Notes: generated by a model not told the origin, from the letters alone. 64,000 nt of DNA from Acidipropionibacterium jensenii DSM 20535 (GCF_000425285.1 NZ_AUDD01000015.1:1-64000), one strand, 5' to 3'; positions 23,986 through 33,310 are shown, counted from the stretch's first letter. Translations and numbers: made by a program.

Positions 23986-25034
23986 TGAGCGCCCAGTACC
24001 CAGAATCCATGGACTCCACGGAGCCCGCTGTCCCCTCGGAGTCGGAGGTCGCCCCCGAGGCCGCTGCCTCCTCCGAGGCTGCTGCTCCCGAGTCGGTCGA
24101 CGCCCCGCAGTCGACTGTTCCCGCCGAGTCCACCGACTCCTCGGAGTCGGCTGCTGCTCCTGAGCCCGCTGTTTCCTCTGGTTCTTCTGAGCCCTCGAAT
24201 CCCTCCGAGGTCGAGGAACCGCAGGGGGCCCCCGAGGCGCACGACGCCCCGGTCCGCAAGCGTGCCGCCGCCAAGCCGAAGGCCGACCCGACCCTGGTCA
24301 AGGCGGTCGACCAGGCCCGGGAGGCCGCCGAGTTCCAGGCCGGCGACTTCGGCGTCGGGGAGTACCTCGGCGCCGTGATCGAGGGGGATCGCGTCCTCAC
24401 CCATCTCTTCGAGTGCCCGCACCCCGGATACCGGGGCTGGCACTGGTCGGTGACGATGGCGCGCGCCCTGCGCGGCCGCAACGTCACCGTCGACGAGGTG
24501 TCCCTGATGCCCGGCGACGACGCCCTCATCGCCCCGGCCTGGGTGCCGTGGCGGGAGCGGGTGGAGCCCGGCGACATCACCCCCGGCTCCCTGCTGCCGA
24601 CCCCCGACAACGATCCCCGGCTGGAGCCCGGCTACACCGGTGGTGAGCTGGCCGCCGAGGAGGATCCCGCGGAATGGGCCGCCACCCGCGCGGTGGCCGG
24701 CGAGCTCGGCCTCGGCCGGGAGCGGGTGCTCTCCATGGAGGGCCGTGACCGCGCCGCCGAACGCTGGTTGGAGGGTCCCGCCGGGCCCGACGACAGCTTC
24801 ACCAAGCACGCCCCGGGACAGTGCCAGACGTGCGGCTACTTCGTCCGCCTCCAGGGTGGGCTGGGCCGCCTGTTCGGGGCCTGCACCAACGAGTACTCGC
24901 CCTTCGACGCGCATGTCGTGGAGATCGAGCACGGCTGCGGCGGCCACTCCGACCTGGTGGAGAAGAAGCGCGGCATCGAGCTTCCCGAGCCGGTCTTCGA
25001 CACCATCTCCGTCGACTCCTCACTTTTCGACTGA
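23985..25034 (+). CDS. DUF3027-family protein
   Basis: 349 aa. The first about 85 residues are an acidic Ser/Ala/Glu/Pro-rich, probably disordered region. From about residue 95 comes the conserved DUF3027 domain (AVDQAREAAEFQAGDFGVGEY, HPGYRGWHWSVTMARA, VTVDEVSLMPGDDALIAPAW). Near the C-terminus a zinc-ribbon-like set of cysteines appears: CQTCGYF, GAC and HGCGGH. ATG 23985 overlaps the TGA of the cold-shock gene; GTG 23982 is an alternative. Function is unknown; the coupling to a cold-shock protein suggests a role around RNA or translation, as inference only. Confidence 0.88.
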   Translation: MSAQYPESMDSTEPAVPSESEVAPEAAASSEAAAPESVDAPQSTVPAESTDSSESAAAPEPAVSSGSSEPSNPSEVEEPQGAPEAHDAPVRKRAAAKPKADPTLVKAVDQAREAAEFQAGDFGVGEYLGAVIEGDRVLTHLFECPHPGYRGWHWSVTMARALRGRNVTVDEVSLMPGDDALIAPAWVPWRERVEPGDITPGSLLPTPDNDPRLEPGYTGGELAAEEDPAEWAATRAVAGELGLGRERVLSMEGRDRAAERWLEGPAGPDDSFTKHAPGQCQTCGYFVRLQGGLGRLFGACTNEYSPFDAHVVEIEHGCGGHSDLVEKKRGIELPEPVFDTISVDSSLFD

Positions 25035-25124
25035 GAGTTTCTCTCCGCCGTGTTCCCTGAACTGGGGACAGGCGATGGGCGCCATTCTGCTCGTGAGAGT
25101 GTGGGGTCTCCCTGGGCTGCCGAC

Positions 25125-26989
25125 ATGGCACGACGATGGCTGGTCCTCCCACTCGCAGCGGCACTGATGGTGGCGGGGTGCTCGGTTCCGGGATTGTCAT
25201 CATCGGCGCACTCACCCACCGGGTCCGGCGCATCCGCCGCCGCGCAGCCTGCCTCCGCAACAGTAGGGGCCCCACGGGCTCGTCGGCCGCATCCTCTGAA
25301 CGGCGTCCGGCGAACTACCTGCTCATCGTGGACGCATCGGGTTCGATGCGGAAGTCCGATGTGGGTGGTGGTACTCGGATGGCCGCCGCCCAGGACGCCG
25401 CCTCGAAGTTCGTGTCCTCCCTGCCGAAGGGATCCAGGGTCGGCCTGGTGAGCTACGGCGACAAGACCTTGGAGGAGGCCCCGCGCTCGGCCGGATGCGG
25501 AGATGTCTCGCTCAAGGTTCCGGTCGGGTCTGACATTGGCGCGGTGACCCGTCAGGTCAAGACCCTCAGGCCGGTGGGATGGACGCCGATCGGGAAAGCC
25601 CTGCAGACAGCGGCCGCCCAGGCGAAGGGCCAGCCCCTCAATGTCGTCCTCATCACCGATGGCGAGGACTCCTGCGCACCGCCCGACCCGTGTCAGACGG
25701 CGGCCACGCTGGCGGCCGACAACGCAGGCCTGTCGATATCGGCGATCGGCCTGAACGCGTCCTCCGACCAGCTGTCCTGCATCGCCAGCAAGGGCAAGGG
25801 GTACTTCGTCACCGCCAGCAACTCCGCCCAACTGGCGCGTCGTCTCGAGGCGCTGGGGGACCCGGATGCAGCCTCCCGGACCCTTTCCCCCTCTGGAGTC
25901 CAGTCGATCCGGCCCGGACAGCTGGTCGACGAGATCCGCAAGAGCCACCCGGGATTCCCGAAGGTGGACTCCGGTGCGCAGGTGCGAGTGGTCTGGATGA
26001 ACTGCACCTGGACGTTCAGCGCGAAAGGCGTCCTCACCTCGATCGCACTGGAGGGATCGGGGTCGGCCTCGACCATCGACGGGCTGAGGGTGGGGGACGC
26101 CGCCGCGGCGCTGAACGTGCTCGGGGCGCCCGTCTCGACCTCGACCAACGGCGGAGCGGAGACGCGCCTCTACCCGGCGGACGTGCGTCTCGGACTGGGC
26201 TGGAAGGTGCAGATCAAGGACGGCAGGATCATCACCATTGTGCTGTGCACCTGTCTCACCGGTAGCTGCCCTCCGTCGGTGGACCAGATCCGGAAGATCC
26301 AGGATGACCCCACGATGAATCCGACGAAGATCACCTGCATCGACGACGGGAACTGGGTGGTTGTGGAGTCCAACTTCGAGGGGGACCACACCGGAGGATG
26401 GCTCTTGCTGCAACGGACAGGCGGCGGGTGGACCAAGGTCAAGCGGGTGACCAACGCCGGCGACTGCTACGAGTTGCCCGAGGATGCACCGTACGGCGAG
26501 TTGGAGAAGCCGTTGGGAGGCTTCTGCAACTTCCGGGCATCGGCTGTCGGAGTGAAGACAGCCCCCATCACGATGGATGGGGCCGGACCAATAGTGCTGG
26601 GAATGACCAGGGAGACTCTCGAAGGTACTTCGGTGAACCTGTCCATGGAGGATGAGTGTGGGGGACACGCCGCTCCGAACGTCGTCAACGGCTTTGTCCC
26701 TGGTCTTGACGGCTATCACCTCCGGTTCATGGACGGGAAGCTCACCGCCATGGCGGTGGACGCCCTAGGTGCGAGGACGACCTCGGGGGCCACTGTGGGG
26801 ATGAGCGTCAAGGATCTCCTGAGTCTCTATCAGGGAACCCTCACGGTGGACACGGAGCACGGCGGGTACTCCTACACCGCCGGAGGCAGAACACTGGAGT
26901 TCACGAGCTTGGGCGACGACGGCTTCGAAACGAACACTGTGCTGGCGATCCGCGTGCACTACAGCAACTCGCCCTGGGCCGTCTGCTGA
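25125..26989 (+). pseudogene. VWA-domain lipoprotein with frameshift in the linker
   Basis: From ATG 25125 one frame encodes a clear lipoprotein signal (MARRWLVLPLAAALMVAGCS, lipobox VAGC) and a Ser/Ala linker. The von Willebrand A domain (metal site DASGSM, SYGDKT, LITDGEDSC) and about 450 further residues lie in a different frame that is open from 25136 to the stop at 26989. The frames must join between about 25260 and 25310, near GGGGCCCC; one missing base would restore a roughly 620-aa exported protein. The long C-terminal half has paired cysteines and no recognised domain. It is a paralog of 15102-16450. Sequencing error or real inactivation cannot be separated here. Confidence 0.72.
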
Positions 26990-27020
26990 TCGGGTGGCGT
27001 GCGGGACCGCGATCTCGGAG

Positions 27021-27098
27021 GTGAACATTTCACTCGCGGAAGTGCCCTTCGGGGCGCTGGTGCGTGGTGGACCCCGGTTCCGTGAGTGATCGGTTCAC
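27021..27098. repeat. 78-bp inverted-end repeat, copy 1
   Basis: Begins GTGAACATTTCACTC and ends GAGTGATCGGTTCAC, which pair over most positions. The first 42 bases are identical to copy 2, the rest differ at a few positions. Together with copy 2 it fills the 454-bp gene-free stretch 26990-27443. It resembles a small non-coding repeat family, unrelated in sequence to the 66-bp pair at 2 kb. Confidence 0.8.
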
Positions 27099-27280
27099 TC
27101 GGGTGAGGTTTGGGTTGGCCGTTCCACCGATTTGGGCCATCCGACAGTGCGTTTACCTTGTGATCCGCCTGCGGACTCGGGTGCCGGGCGCCCTGAGGCC
27201 CCCTACGGAGCTGCTCTGCCGCTAGGCGCGGGTCGTTGGGAGTGTCGGGGTGCGGTCGGCGGGGGAGTTCGCGGTCCGGG

Positions 27281-27358
27281 GTGAACATTTCACTCGCGGA
27301 AGTGCCCTTCGGGGCGCTGGTGGGTGGTGACCCCCAGTTCCCTGAGTGATCGGTTCAC
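27281..27358. repeat. 78-bp inverted-end repeat, copy 2
   Basis: Same length, orientation and terminal sequences as copy 1, starting 260 bp downstream. Copies differ mainly between 27321 and 27342. The 182 bp between them contain no gene. The purine permease promoter follows. Confidence 0.8.
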
Positions 27359-27452
27359 CCTCAGCGGAGCTGCCCCCGAAACGATCACCGGGACAGCTCA
27401 CCGCCGGTCCTCGTAACACGATCGATTTCAGAATCTCAGTATCATGCTCGCC

Positions 27453-28979
27453 GTGTCTGTGACCCCCACATATCCAGAACCAAACAGCAGAATCGATCGC
27501 TGGTTCGAGCTCACCAAGCGAGGCACCACCCGCTCCAAGGAGATCCGCGGCGGTGTCGTGACCTTCTTCACGATGGCCTACATCCTCGCTCTGAACCCCC
27601 TCATCCTCGGAGCAGCCGCCGACAAGAACGGCAAGCTCCTCAGTGGCGCCCCGAAGTTCCTCGACGCGGCGGGCAAGACCCTCAACGAGGCCGCCATCGA
27701 TCACAACAAGATGATGGTCCTGGCGGTGACCGCCCTGGTCGCCGGTGTGATGACCATCTTCATGGGCATTTACGGCCGGTTCCCGCTGGGTATCGCCGCC
27801 GGACTCGGCATCAACTCGCTGCTCGCGTACGGCGTGGCACCCACGATGACCTGGCCTCAGGCGATGGGCCTGGTCGTCTGGGAGGGCATCCTCATCTTCA
27901 TCTTCGTCATCTCCGGTCTTCGGGAGATGATCTTCCGCGCCGTGCCTCGCAGCCTCCGAGCGGCCATCGGCGTGGGCATCGGTCTGTTCATCGCCTTCGT
28001 CGGACTTGTCGACTCCGGTGTGGTTCGCGCCGGCACCGGCACCCCGGTCCAGCTGGGAGTCAACGGGTCCCTGGTGGGCTGGCCGATCTTCGTATGCGTG
28101 GTCGGGTTCATCGCCGTGGTGATCCTGTACGCCAAGAAGGTCCGCGGCGCGATGCTCATCGCGATCGCGGGCGGCTCGATCCTGGCCCTCATCATCGAGG
28201 AGATCGGCAAGATCGGTCCCCACATCGGCGACCAGAATCCCACCGGCTGGGCGCTCAACGTCCCCCGTCTGCCGGCGGCCTCCAGCTTCTCCTGGCCCGA
28301 TCTCGGGCTGGTCGGGCGGGTCGACCTGTTCGGCGGCTTCCTCAAGGACGGCCACTTCAACATCGCCACCTTCATCTCGGTGCTGCTGGTGGTCTTCTCC
28401 CTGATGCTGGCCGACTTCTTCGACACCATGGGTACCGTCGTGGCGATCGGCGCCCAGGCCGGGCTCAATGATGCCGAGGGCAACCCGCCCCACCTCAAGG
28501 AGATCCTGCTGGTGGACTCCCTGGCCGCGGTCGCCGGCGGACTGGGATCCTCGTCCTCCAACACCGGTTTCATCGAGTCCTCGGCCGGTGTCGGCGAGGG
28601 CGCCAGGACCGGTTTCGCATCCGTGGTCACCGGCATCCTGTTCCTGCTGTCGATGCTCATCTCCCCGGTGATCACGATGATCCCCTCGGAGGCGGCCGCC
28701 CCGGTGCTGGTCTTCGTCGGATTCCTCATGATGTCCCAGGTCACCGACATCAAGTGGAATGACGTCGTCGAGGGACTTCCGGCCTTCGCCGCCATCATCC
28801 TGATGCCCTTCACCTACTCGATCACCGACGGTATCGGTGCCGGGTTCATCCTGTACTGCATCACGAAGCTGTTCGTCGGCAGGGCTCGCCTGGTCCATCC
28901 CATCCTGTGGGCGGTCTCGGCGCTGTTCGTCATCTACTTCGGCCAGGGGCTGCTCCTCGATCTCATCGCGAAGCTCTGA
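27453..28979 (+). CDS. NCS2-family purine (adenine/guanine/hypoxanthine) permease
   Basis: Proton-coupled nucleobase importer of the AzgA-like branch, about 508 aa with 12-14 membrane segments. Family marks are FFTMAYILALNPLIL near the start, GLGINSLLAYGVA, and SLMLADFFDTMGTVVAIGAQAGL, followed by GLGSSSSNTGFIESSAGVGEGARTG (given in part). GTG 27453 is chosen because TATCAT at 27440-27445 sits 7 nt upstream; the alternative ATG 27444 would be part of that box. No purine metabolism gene adjoins it. Which base is preferred cannot be told. Confidence 0.9.
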   Translation: MSVTPTYPEPNSRIDRWFELTKRGTTRSKEIRGGVVTFFTMAYILALNPLILGAAADKNGKLLSGAPKFLDAAGKTLNEAAIDHNKMMVLAVTALVAGVMTIFMGIYGRFPLGIAAGLGINSLLAYGVAPTMTWPQAMGLVVWEGILIFIFVISGLREMIFRAVPRSLRAAIGVGIGLFIAFVGLVDSGVVRAGTGTPVQLGVNGSLVGWPIFVCVVGFIAVVILYAKKVRGAMLIAIAGGSILALIIEEIGKIGPHIGDQNPTGWALNVPRLPAASSFSWPDLGLVGRVDLFGGFLKDGHFNIATFISVLLVVFSLMLADFFDTMGTVVAIGAQAGLNDAEGNPPHLKEILLVDSLAAVAGGLGSSSSNTGFIESSAGVGEGARTGFASVVTGILFLLSMLISPVITMIPSEAAAPVLVFVGFLMMSQVTDIKWNDVVEGLPAFAAIILMPFTYSITDGIGAGFILYCITKLFVGRARLVHPILWAVSALFVIYFGQGLLLDLIAKL

Positions 28980-29031
28980 CCCCCGCCGCCGACAAGCTGC
29001 CGACAAGCTGCCGACAGGCGACACGACCGGT

Positions 29032-29083
29032 CACGCCGGCCAGATCACATCGTCGTTCTCTCGATGGTGCTCTGGCCGGCGTG
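29032..29083. terminator. Long hairpin between convergent genes
   Basis: CACGCCGGCCAGA (29032-29044) and TCTGGCCGGCGTG (29071-29083) pair perfectly over 13 bp with a 26-nt loop. The structure spans the 3' end of the minus-strand gene at 29045 and lies 53 nt after the permease stop. It may terminate both transcripts, though no T-run follows. Just upstream, GCCGACAAGCT occurs in tandem. Confidence 0.5.
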
Positions 29084-29728
29084 CCACACCACGAACAGGT
29101 CGGGAGCCGCTCGGCCGGCCCCCGGCGCGGCGGCACTCCAGGTCTGGAACTGGACGAGGAACCCGACGAGCCCGGCGACCGTCTCCCGGTTCGGCTCGGA
29201 CACCCGTTCGGCGATCGCCGACAGGGCGTCCCGGGTGGCGGTGACATGGGCCGCCCGGGAGTAACCGGTGCGCATCCCAGGGGCCGGACGCAGCGGGATC
29301 TGGGGGTCGCTGCCGAACAGTCGACGCAGGGACAACTCGCTGGGCAGCCCGGCCCGGGCCAGGTCGAACTCGAAGTCGTCGACCCGGCCGAGGTCCATCG
29401 ACATCGAGTGGGTCCCCCACGACAGGTTGTGCAGCCACAGGTCGAGCACCCGCCAGCAGCGGACCAGCCGGTCGGGGGAGACGAACCGGCCCGCGATGAG
29501 ATCGTCCACGTCCTGGGGGGTGGGCCAGTTCACCGGCAGGATCGGCGCCTCGTCGTCGATCCGGGTGACCGGGCGCAGCTTGGACCACAACCCCCGTCTA
29601 CGAGGCGTCTCGGGCACGCTGAAGTGCTCCTGTGCCCAGCCGCGAAGCGTGCGTGCCTGTGCCTCGTCGGCTCCGAAGATGTCTCGAACCTCATTGATCG
29701 AGATGGCGTGAAGCCGTAACTCACCCAT
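29045..29728 (-). CDS. Conserved protein of unknown function
   Basis: 227 aa starting MGELRLHAISINEVRDIFGA, soluble by appearance and rich in Arg/Leu, ending PDLFVVWHAGQSTIERTTM. I do not recognise a domain. The ATG at 29728 follows a TACCGT box by 6 nt on the minus strand, pointing to a leaderless message; the frame is open further upstream but would run through the divergent small gene. Convergent with the purine permease and divergent from the propeller operon. Confidence 0.75.
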   Translation of the reverse strand: MGELRLHAISINEVRDIFGADEAQARTLRGWAQEHFSVPETPRRRGLWSKLRPVTRIDDEAPILPVNWPTPQDVDDLIAGRFVSPDRLVRCWRVLDLWLHNLSWGTHSMSMDLGRVDDFEFDLARAGLPSELSLRRLFGSDPQIPLRPAPGMRTGYSRAAHVTATRDALSAIAERVSEPNRETVAGLVGFLVQFQTWSAAAPGAGRAAPDLFVVWHAGQSTIERTTM

Positions 29729-29771
29729 GCGCCAACGGTACAGACCCGATCCCGGAACTATCGTGGAACCC

Positions 29772-29864
29772 GTGGATCCGCGCTCAAGACAGTACGTCGT
29801 GACAACAGCCCTCGTCCTGGTCGTGGTGCTCGTGGTGGTCGGCGCCCTGCTGGGAGCCCGATGA
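29772..29864 (+). CDS. Small single-span membrane protein (30 aa)
   Basis: Short gene encoding a basic N-terminus (VDPRSRQYV) followed by one very hydrophobic segment (ALVLVVVLVVVGALLGAR). GTG 29772 lies 7 nt after a TATCGT box, the leaderless layout seen at many genes in this window; GTG 29763 in the same frame would give 33 aa. Its stop overlaps the ATG of the next gene (ATGA), which supports translation and coupling. Function unknown; it may assist or regulate the secreted propeller protein. Confidence 0.55.
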   Translation: MDPRSRQYVVTTALVLVVVLVVVGALLGAR

Positions 29865-30868
29865 GCGGGGATCGAATGATCGGCCACGGTGGCCTCGGCC
29901 CGTCCGTGGCAGGATGGAGCCTCGTGACTGGAAGCCTCCCGCGACGCGTGCTGCAGACCGTCGTCTGCGCCTTGGCCGCCTGGACTCTGGCAGCCGGTCC
30001 CGCGGTGGCCGCCCCCCAGGGGTTCTCCATCCAGGTCTCCGGCGTCTCGGCGCCGGTCGGAATGGCCGCCGACACCGACGGCAACTGCTACTGGGTGACC
30101 GACGGCAGCTCGCGGACCACCCGCACCCTGGTGGCCGTCGACGCCCAGGGCCGTCGCAGCAAGGAGGTGTCCTGGCAGGCGATGCCCACCAATGTGCAGG
30201 CACTGGCCTGGTCCGACAGCTCGCTGTTCGTCGGCGACATCGGCGACCCGACGGCCAGCCGCAAGAGTATTCAGGTGCTCAGCCCCCAGGCCCTCGACGG
30301 GTCGGCGACCTCCTGGCGCGCCTGGGACCTCGTCTATCCCGACGGACCCCATGACGCCGACGCCATGGCGGTCAGCGGGAGGGGCAACATCTACATCGTC
30401 ACCCGCGGCGACTCCCCGGCGATCTACCGGGCGCCCACCGAGCTGAGCCGCGACTCCGACAACACCCTGGTCCGGGTCGCGAGCGCTCCCGCCGATGTCA
30501 CCGACGCCGTCTTCCTGTCGGACGGCAAACGGATCGCGCTGCGCACCAGGGACCAGGTCACCCTGGTGGACGCCTACACCTGGAAGACGCTGGCCACCGC
30601 GCCGGTCTCCCCGTCGGGGGGAGACGCCATCTCATCGACCCTGTCGGGCGACGGTCTCCAACTGGCCGGCTCCTCGACGACGGTCACCGGGATGAGCCTG
30701 CCCGGCGGCTCCACCAGCGCGACGCCGACCCCCTCGGCATCGGCGGCCGACCCCGCCCACAGCGACGATGACGACACCGCCGGGATCCGGTGGGGGACGC
30801 TCATCACCCTGGTGGCCAGCGTGCTGCTGGCGGTCGCGGCGGCAGTGGTGGTGTACCGGGCGAAGTAG
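29861..30868 (+). CDS. Secreted, membrane-anchored propeller-like protein
   Basis: 335 aa with a Sec signal peptide (VLQTVVCALAAWTLAAGPAVAA, cleavage likely after AVA-A), a roughly 220-residue extracellular region with repeated beta-strand blades (GMAADTDGNCYWVTD, ALAWSDSSLFVGDIGDP, AMAVSGRGNIYIVTRGD), a Ser/Thr/Pro spacer, and a C-terminal membrane helix followed by YRAK. ATG 29861 overlaps the small upstream gene; GTG 29924 would give a shorter, more typical signal peptide. Ligand or partner unknown. Convergent with serC. Confidence 0.78.
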   Translation: MSGDRMIGHGGLGPSVAGWSLVTGSLPRRVLQTVVCALAAWTLAAGPAVAAPQGFSIQVSGVSAPVGMAADTDGNCYWVTDGSSRTTRTLVAVDAQGRRSKEVSWQAMPTNVQALAWSDSSLFVGDIGDPTASRKSIQVLSPQALDGSATSWRAWDLVYPDGPHDADAMAVSGRGNIYIVTRGDSPAIYRAPTELSRDSDNTLVRVASAPADVTDAVFLSDGKRIALRTRDQVTLVDAYTWKTLATAPVSPSGGDAISSTLSGDGLQLAGSSTTVTGMSLPGGSTSATPTPSASAADPAHSDDDDTAGIRWGTLITLVASVLLAVAAAVVVYRAK

Positions 30869-30883
30869 CCTGGCGGGGGCCGA

Positions 30884-30900
30884 GGGGCCTCTCAGGCCCC
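30884..30900. terminator. Short hairpin between propeller gene and serC
   Basis: GGGGCCT and AGGCCCC pair around CTC, overlapping the serC stop codon in the 23-bp space between convergent genes. A weak shared terminator. Confidence 0.4.
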
Positions 30901-32022
30901 GACCCGGGGCATCCTCTCCAGGATCCAGTCCAGGCAGGCGACCAGCGCACGGACATCCTCCGGGTCGACCGAGGAGAAGGTCCCGACCCGGATCTGGTTG
31001 CGCCCCAGCCCCCGGTAGGGCTCGATGTCGAGAATCCCGTTCTCTCGGGCGATCGCGCACAGCTGCGCCGAGTCGATGCTGTGGTCCAGGTCGATGGTCA
31101 CCACCACCGGGCTGCGCAGCGCCGGGTCCTGGACGAACGGGGAGGTCAGCGGGTTGTCCTGGGCCCACCGGTAGAGGACTCCGGAGGAGGTGTGGGTGCG
31201 GTTGGCCGCCCACGCCATCCCGCCGTGCTCCAGCAGCCAGGAGATCTGCGCCTCCAGCATCACCAGGGTGGCGATCGCCGGAGTGTTGAGGGTCTGGTCC
31301 TTGCGGGAGTTCTCCACCGCCAGGGTCAGATTGAGGATGTCGGGCACCCAGCGGGCCGAGGAGGTCAGGTCGGCCGACCTCGCGATCGCCGCGGGGGACA
31401 GCACCGCCACCCACAGCCCGCCGTCGGAGGCGAAGTTCTTCTGCGGTGAGAAGTAGTAGGCGTCGGTGGCCGAGATGTCGGCATCCACCCCGCCGGCCGC
31501 TGAGGTGGCGTCGATCAGCACCAGGGCGGACTCGTCGATACCCTCGGGCCGCTGCACCGGGGCCACGACGCCGGTGGAGGTCTCGTTCTGGGCCCAGGCG
31601 TAGGTGCCCACCGCATGGGCGGCCCGCGGCAGCGCCAGTCTGCCGGCCGGGGCCTCGAAGATCGCCGGATCGGCCAGGAAGGGGGCCTTCTGCAGGGTGG
31701 TGGCGAATTTGCGGCTGAAAGAGCCGTAGACGCCGTTGGCGCTGCGATGAGCCACCAGGCTGCACGCCGCCATCGACCAGAACAGGGTGGCCCCGCCGTT
31801 GCCGAGTGCCACCTCGTAGCCGGCCGGCAGCCGGTACAGCTCGGCCAGACCGGACCGGATGGAGTGCACGACATCCTTGACCGGGGGCTTGCGGTGCGAG
31901 GTGCCCATCACCGACCCGGGTGCGGCCAGAGCCTGGATCACCTCGCGTCGGATGCGCGAGGGCCCCGACCCGAAACGGGGGTCGGAGGGCAGCAGATCGA
32001 CGGGAACCTTCAGCTCAGACAT
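30892..32022 (-). CDS. serC: Phosphoserine aminotransferase
   Basis: PLP-dependent transamination of 3-phosphohydroxypyruvate in serine synthesis (also used for pyridoxal phosphate synthesis). 376 aa of the mycobacterial type: RFGSGPSRIR near the start, MGTSHRKPPVK, and the cofactor lysine in YFSPQKNFASDGG. The C-terminal RNQIRVGTFSSVDPEDV binds phosphate. The ATG at 32022 starts the usual MSELKVP; the frame is open upstream but enters the nagA promoter. Divergent from nagA with 109 bp between. Confidence 0.94.
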   Translation of the reverse strand: MSELKVPVDLLPSDPRFGSGPSRIRREVIQALAAPGSVMGTSHRKPPVKDVVHSIRSGLAELYRLPAGYEVALGNGGATLFWSMAACSLVAHRSANGVYGSFSRKFATTLQKAPFLADPAIFEAPAGRLALPRAAHAVGTYAWAQNETSTGVVAPVQRPEGIDESALVLIDATSAAGGVDADISATDAYYFSPQKNFASDGGLWVAVLSPAAIARSADLTSSARWVPDILNLTLAVENSRKDQTLNTPAIATLVMLEAQISWLLEHGGMAWAANRTHTSSGVLYRWAQDNPLTSPFVQDPALRSPVVVTIDLDHSIDSAQLCAIARENGILDIEPYRGLGRNQIRVGTFSSVDPEDVRALVACLDWILERMPRVGA

Positions 32023-32131
32023 GCCCGAATTCTCCCAGACGGGGGCCGCCGGGACGCCGATGTCCACGCAGGAGGACCCGGACAAGGCATCCTGTGGAAG
32101 AATCGAGGGGCGAACACCACCGGAGGTCAGC

Positions 32132-33265
32132 ATGATCATCTCGTCGCGTCACGTTCTCTACCCGGACGGTTCGGTCGGGCCGGCAACGATCACCATCGAG
32201 GGTGACCGGTTCAGCGAGGTGGCCCTCGGCGTCCTGGACGCCGAAGACGAGGTCGACGAGTGGGTGCTGCCCGGATACGTCGACACCCACTGCCACGGGG
32301 CGGCCGGGGCGAGCTTCTCCGACCCCGACCCGGACAAGGTGCGGGCCGCCATCGGGTACCACCGCTCCCAGGGCGCCACCAGCCTGTTCGCCAGCACCGT
32401 CACCGAGGACATGGACGACCTGGTCGACCAGATCGGCCGGCTGCGCCAGTTCTGCGCCGAGGGCGAGTTCGACGGCATCCACCTCGAGGGGCCCTTCCTG
32501 GCGGAGTCCCGCAAGGGCGCCCACAACGTCGACCTGCTGCGCGATCCGACCCCCGGACGGGTCTCCCGGCTGCTGGACGCCGGTGGCGATGACCTCCGGA
32601 TGATCACCCTCGCCCCGGAGCGCCGGTGCGGGATCGAGGCGGTGCAGACGATCGCCGCTGCCGGGGTCCACTCGGCCTTCGGCCACTCCGAAGCCGACGC
32701 CGCGACCGCCCGCGACGCCGTCGACTCCGGTGCCGACGTCGTCACCCACCTGTTCAACGCGATGGCCCCGATCCATCACCGCAAGCCCGGTCCGGTGCCG
32801 TGGATGCTCACCGACTCGCGGGTGATGTGCGAGCTCATCTGCGACGGCGTCCACCTCGCTCCCGATGTCATCCGGATGGCGGTGCAGGCCGCCGGTCCTG
32901 AGCGGATCTGCCTGGTCACCGACGCGATGAGCGCCACCGGCCAGCCGGACGGCGACTACATGCTCGGGTCCCTGGCGGTCCGGGTGGTCAACGGCGGTGC
33001 CCGGCTGCTCAACCCGGACGGTTCCCTCGGCGCGATCGCCGGGTCCACCCTCACCCTGGGCCGGGCCGTCGAGTTCGTCGTGACCACGGTGGGGATACCG
33101 CTGGCCCAGGCCGCCATGATGGCCTCGACCACCCCGGCCCGCTGGCACGGACTGGACGCCGGCGTCATCAAGGCGGGCAGGCGCGCCGACCTGTGCCTCA
33201 CCACCGGGACGGGTCACCTGGAGCGGGTCATCCGTGCCGGCCGGGAGATCGAGCGGCAGGGCTGA
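32132..33265 (+). CDS. nagA: N-acetylglucosamine-6-phosphate deacetylase
   Basis: Metal-dependent amidohydrolase that removes acetate from GlcNAc-6-P, feeding NagB. Metal and catalytic residues are visible: THCHG (His53, His55), HLEGPFL, FGHSEAD, VTHLFNAM and VTDAMSATG with the catalytic Asp. 377 aa is normal. ATG 32132 has a CGGAGG ribosome site 6-7 nt upstream; the frame is open upstream into serC antisense and was not used. nagB lies 10 kb away. No GlcNAc transporter adjoins it. Confidence 0.94.
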   Translation: MIISSRHVLYPDGSVGPATITIEGDRFSEVALGVLDAEDEVDEWVLPGYVDTHCHGAAGASFSDPDPDKVRAAIGYHRSQGATSLFASTVTEDMDDLVDQIGRLRQFCAEGEFDGIHLEGPFLAESRKGAHNVDLLRDPTPGRVSRLLDAGGDDLRMITLAPERRCGIEAVQTIAAAGVHSAFGHSEADAATARDAVDSGADVVTHLFNAMAPIHHRKPGPVPWMLTDSRVMCELICDGVHLAPDVIRMAVQAAGPERICLVTDAMSATGQPDGDYMLGSLAVRVVNGGARLLNPDGSLGAIAGSTLTLGRAVEFVVTTVGIPLAQAAMMASTTPARWHGLDAGVIKAGRRADLCLTTGTGHLERVIRAGREIERQG

Positions 33266-33310
33266 CGGGTCGCGGAACGGGGCCGAGCCCGTCCCGCGGG
33301 AAGGTCTGCG

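Noticed and set aside
27222-29024. 600-aa minus-strand open frame
   Set aside because: Antisense to the purine permease and running through a 78-bp repeat.
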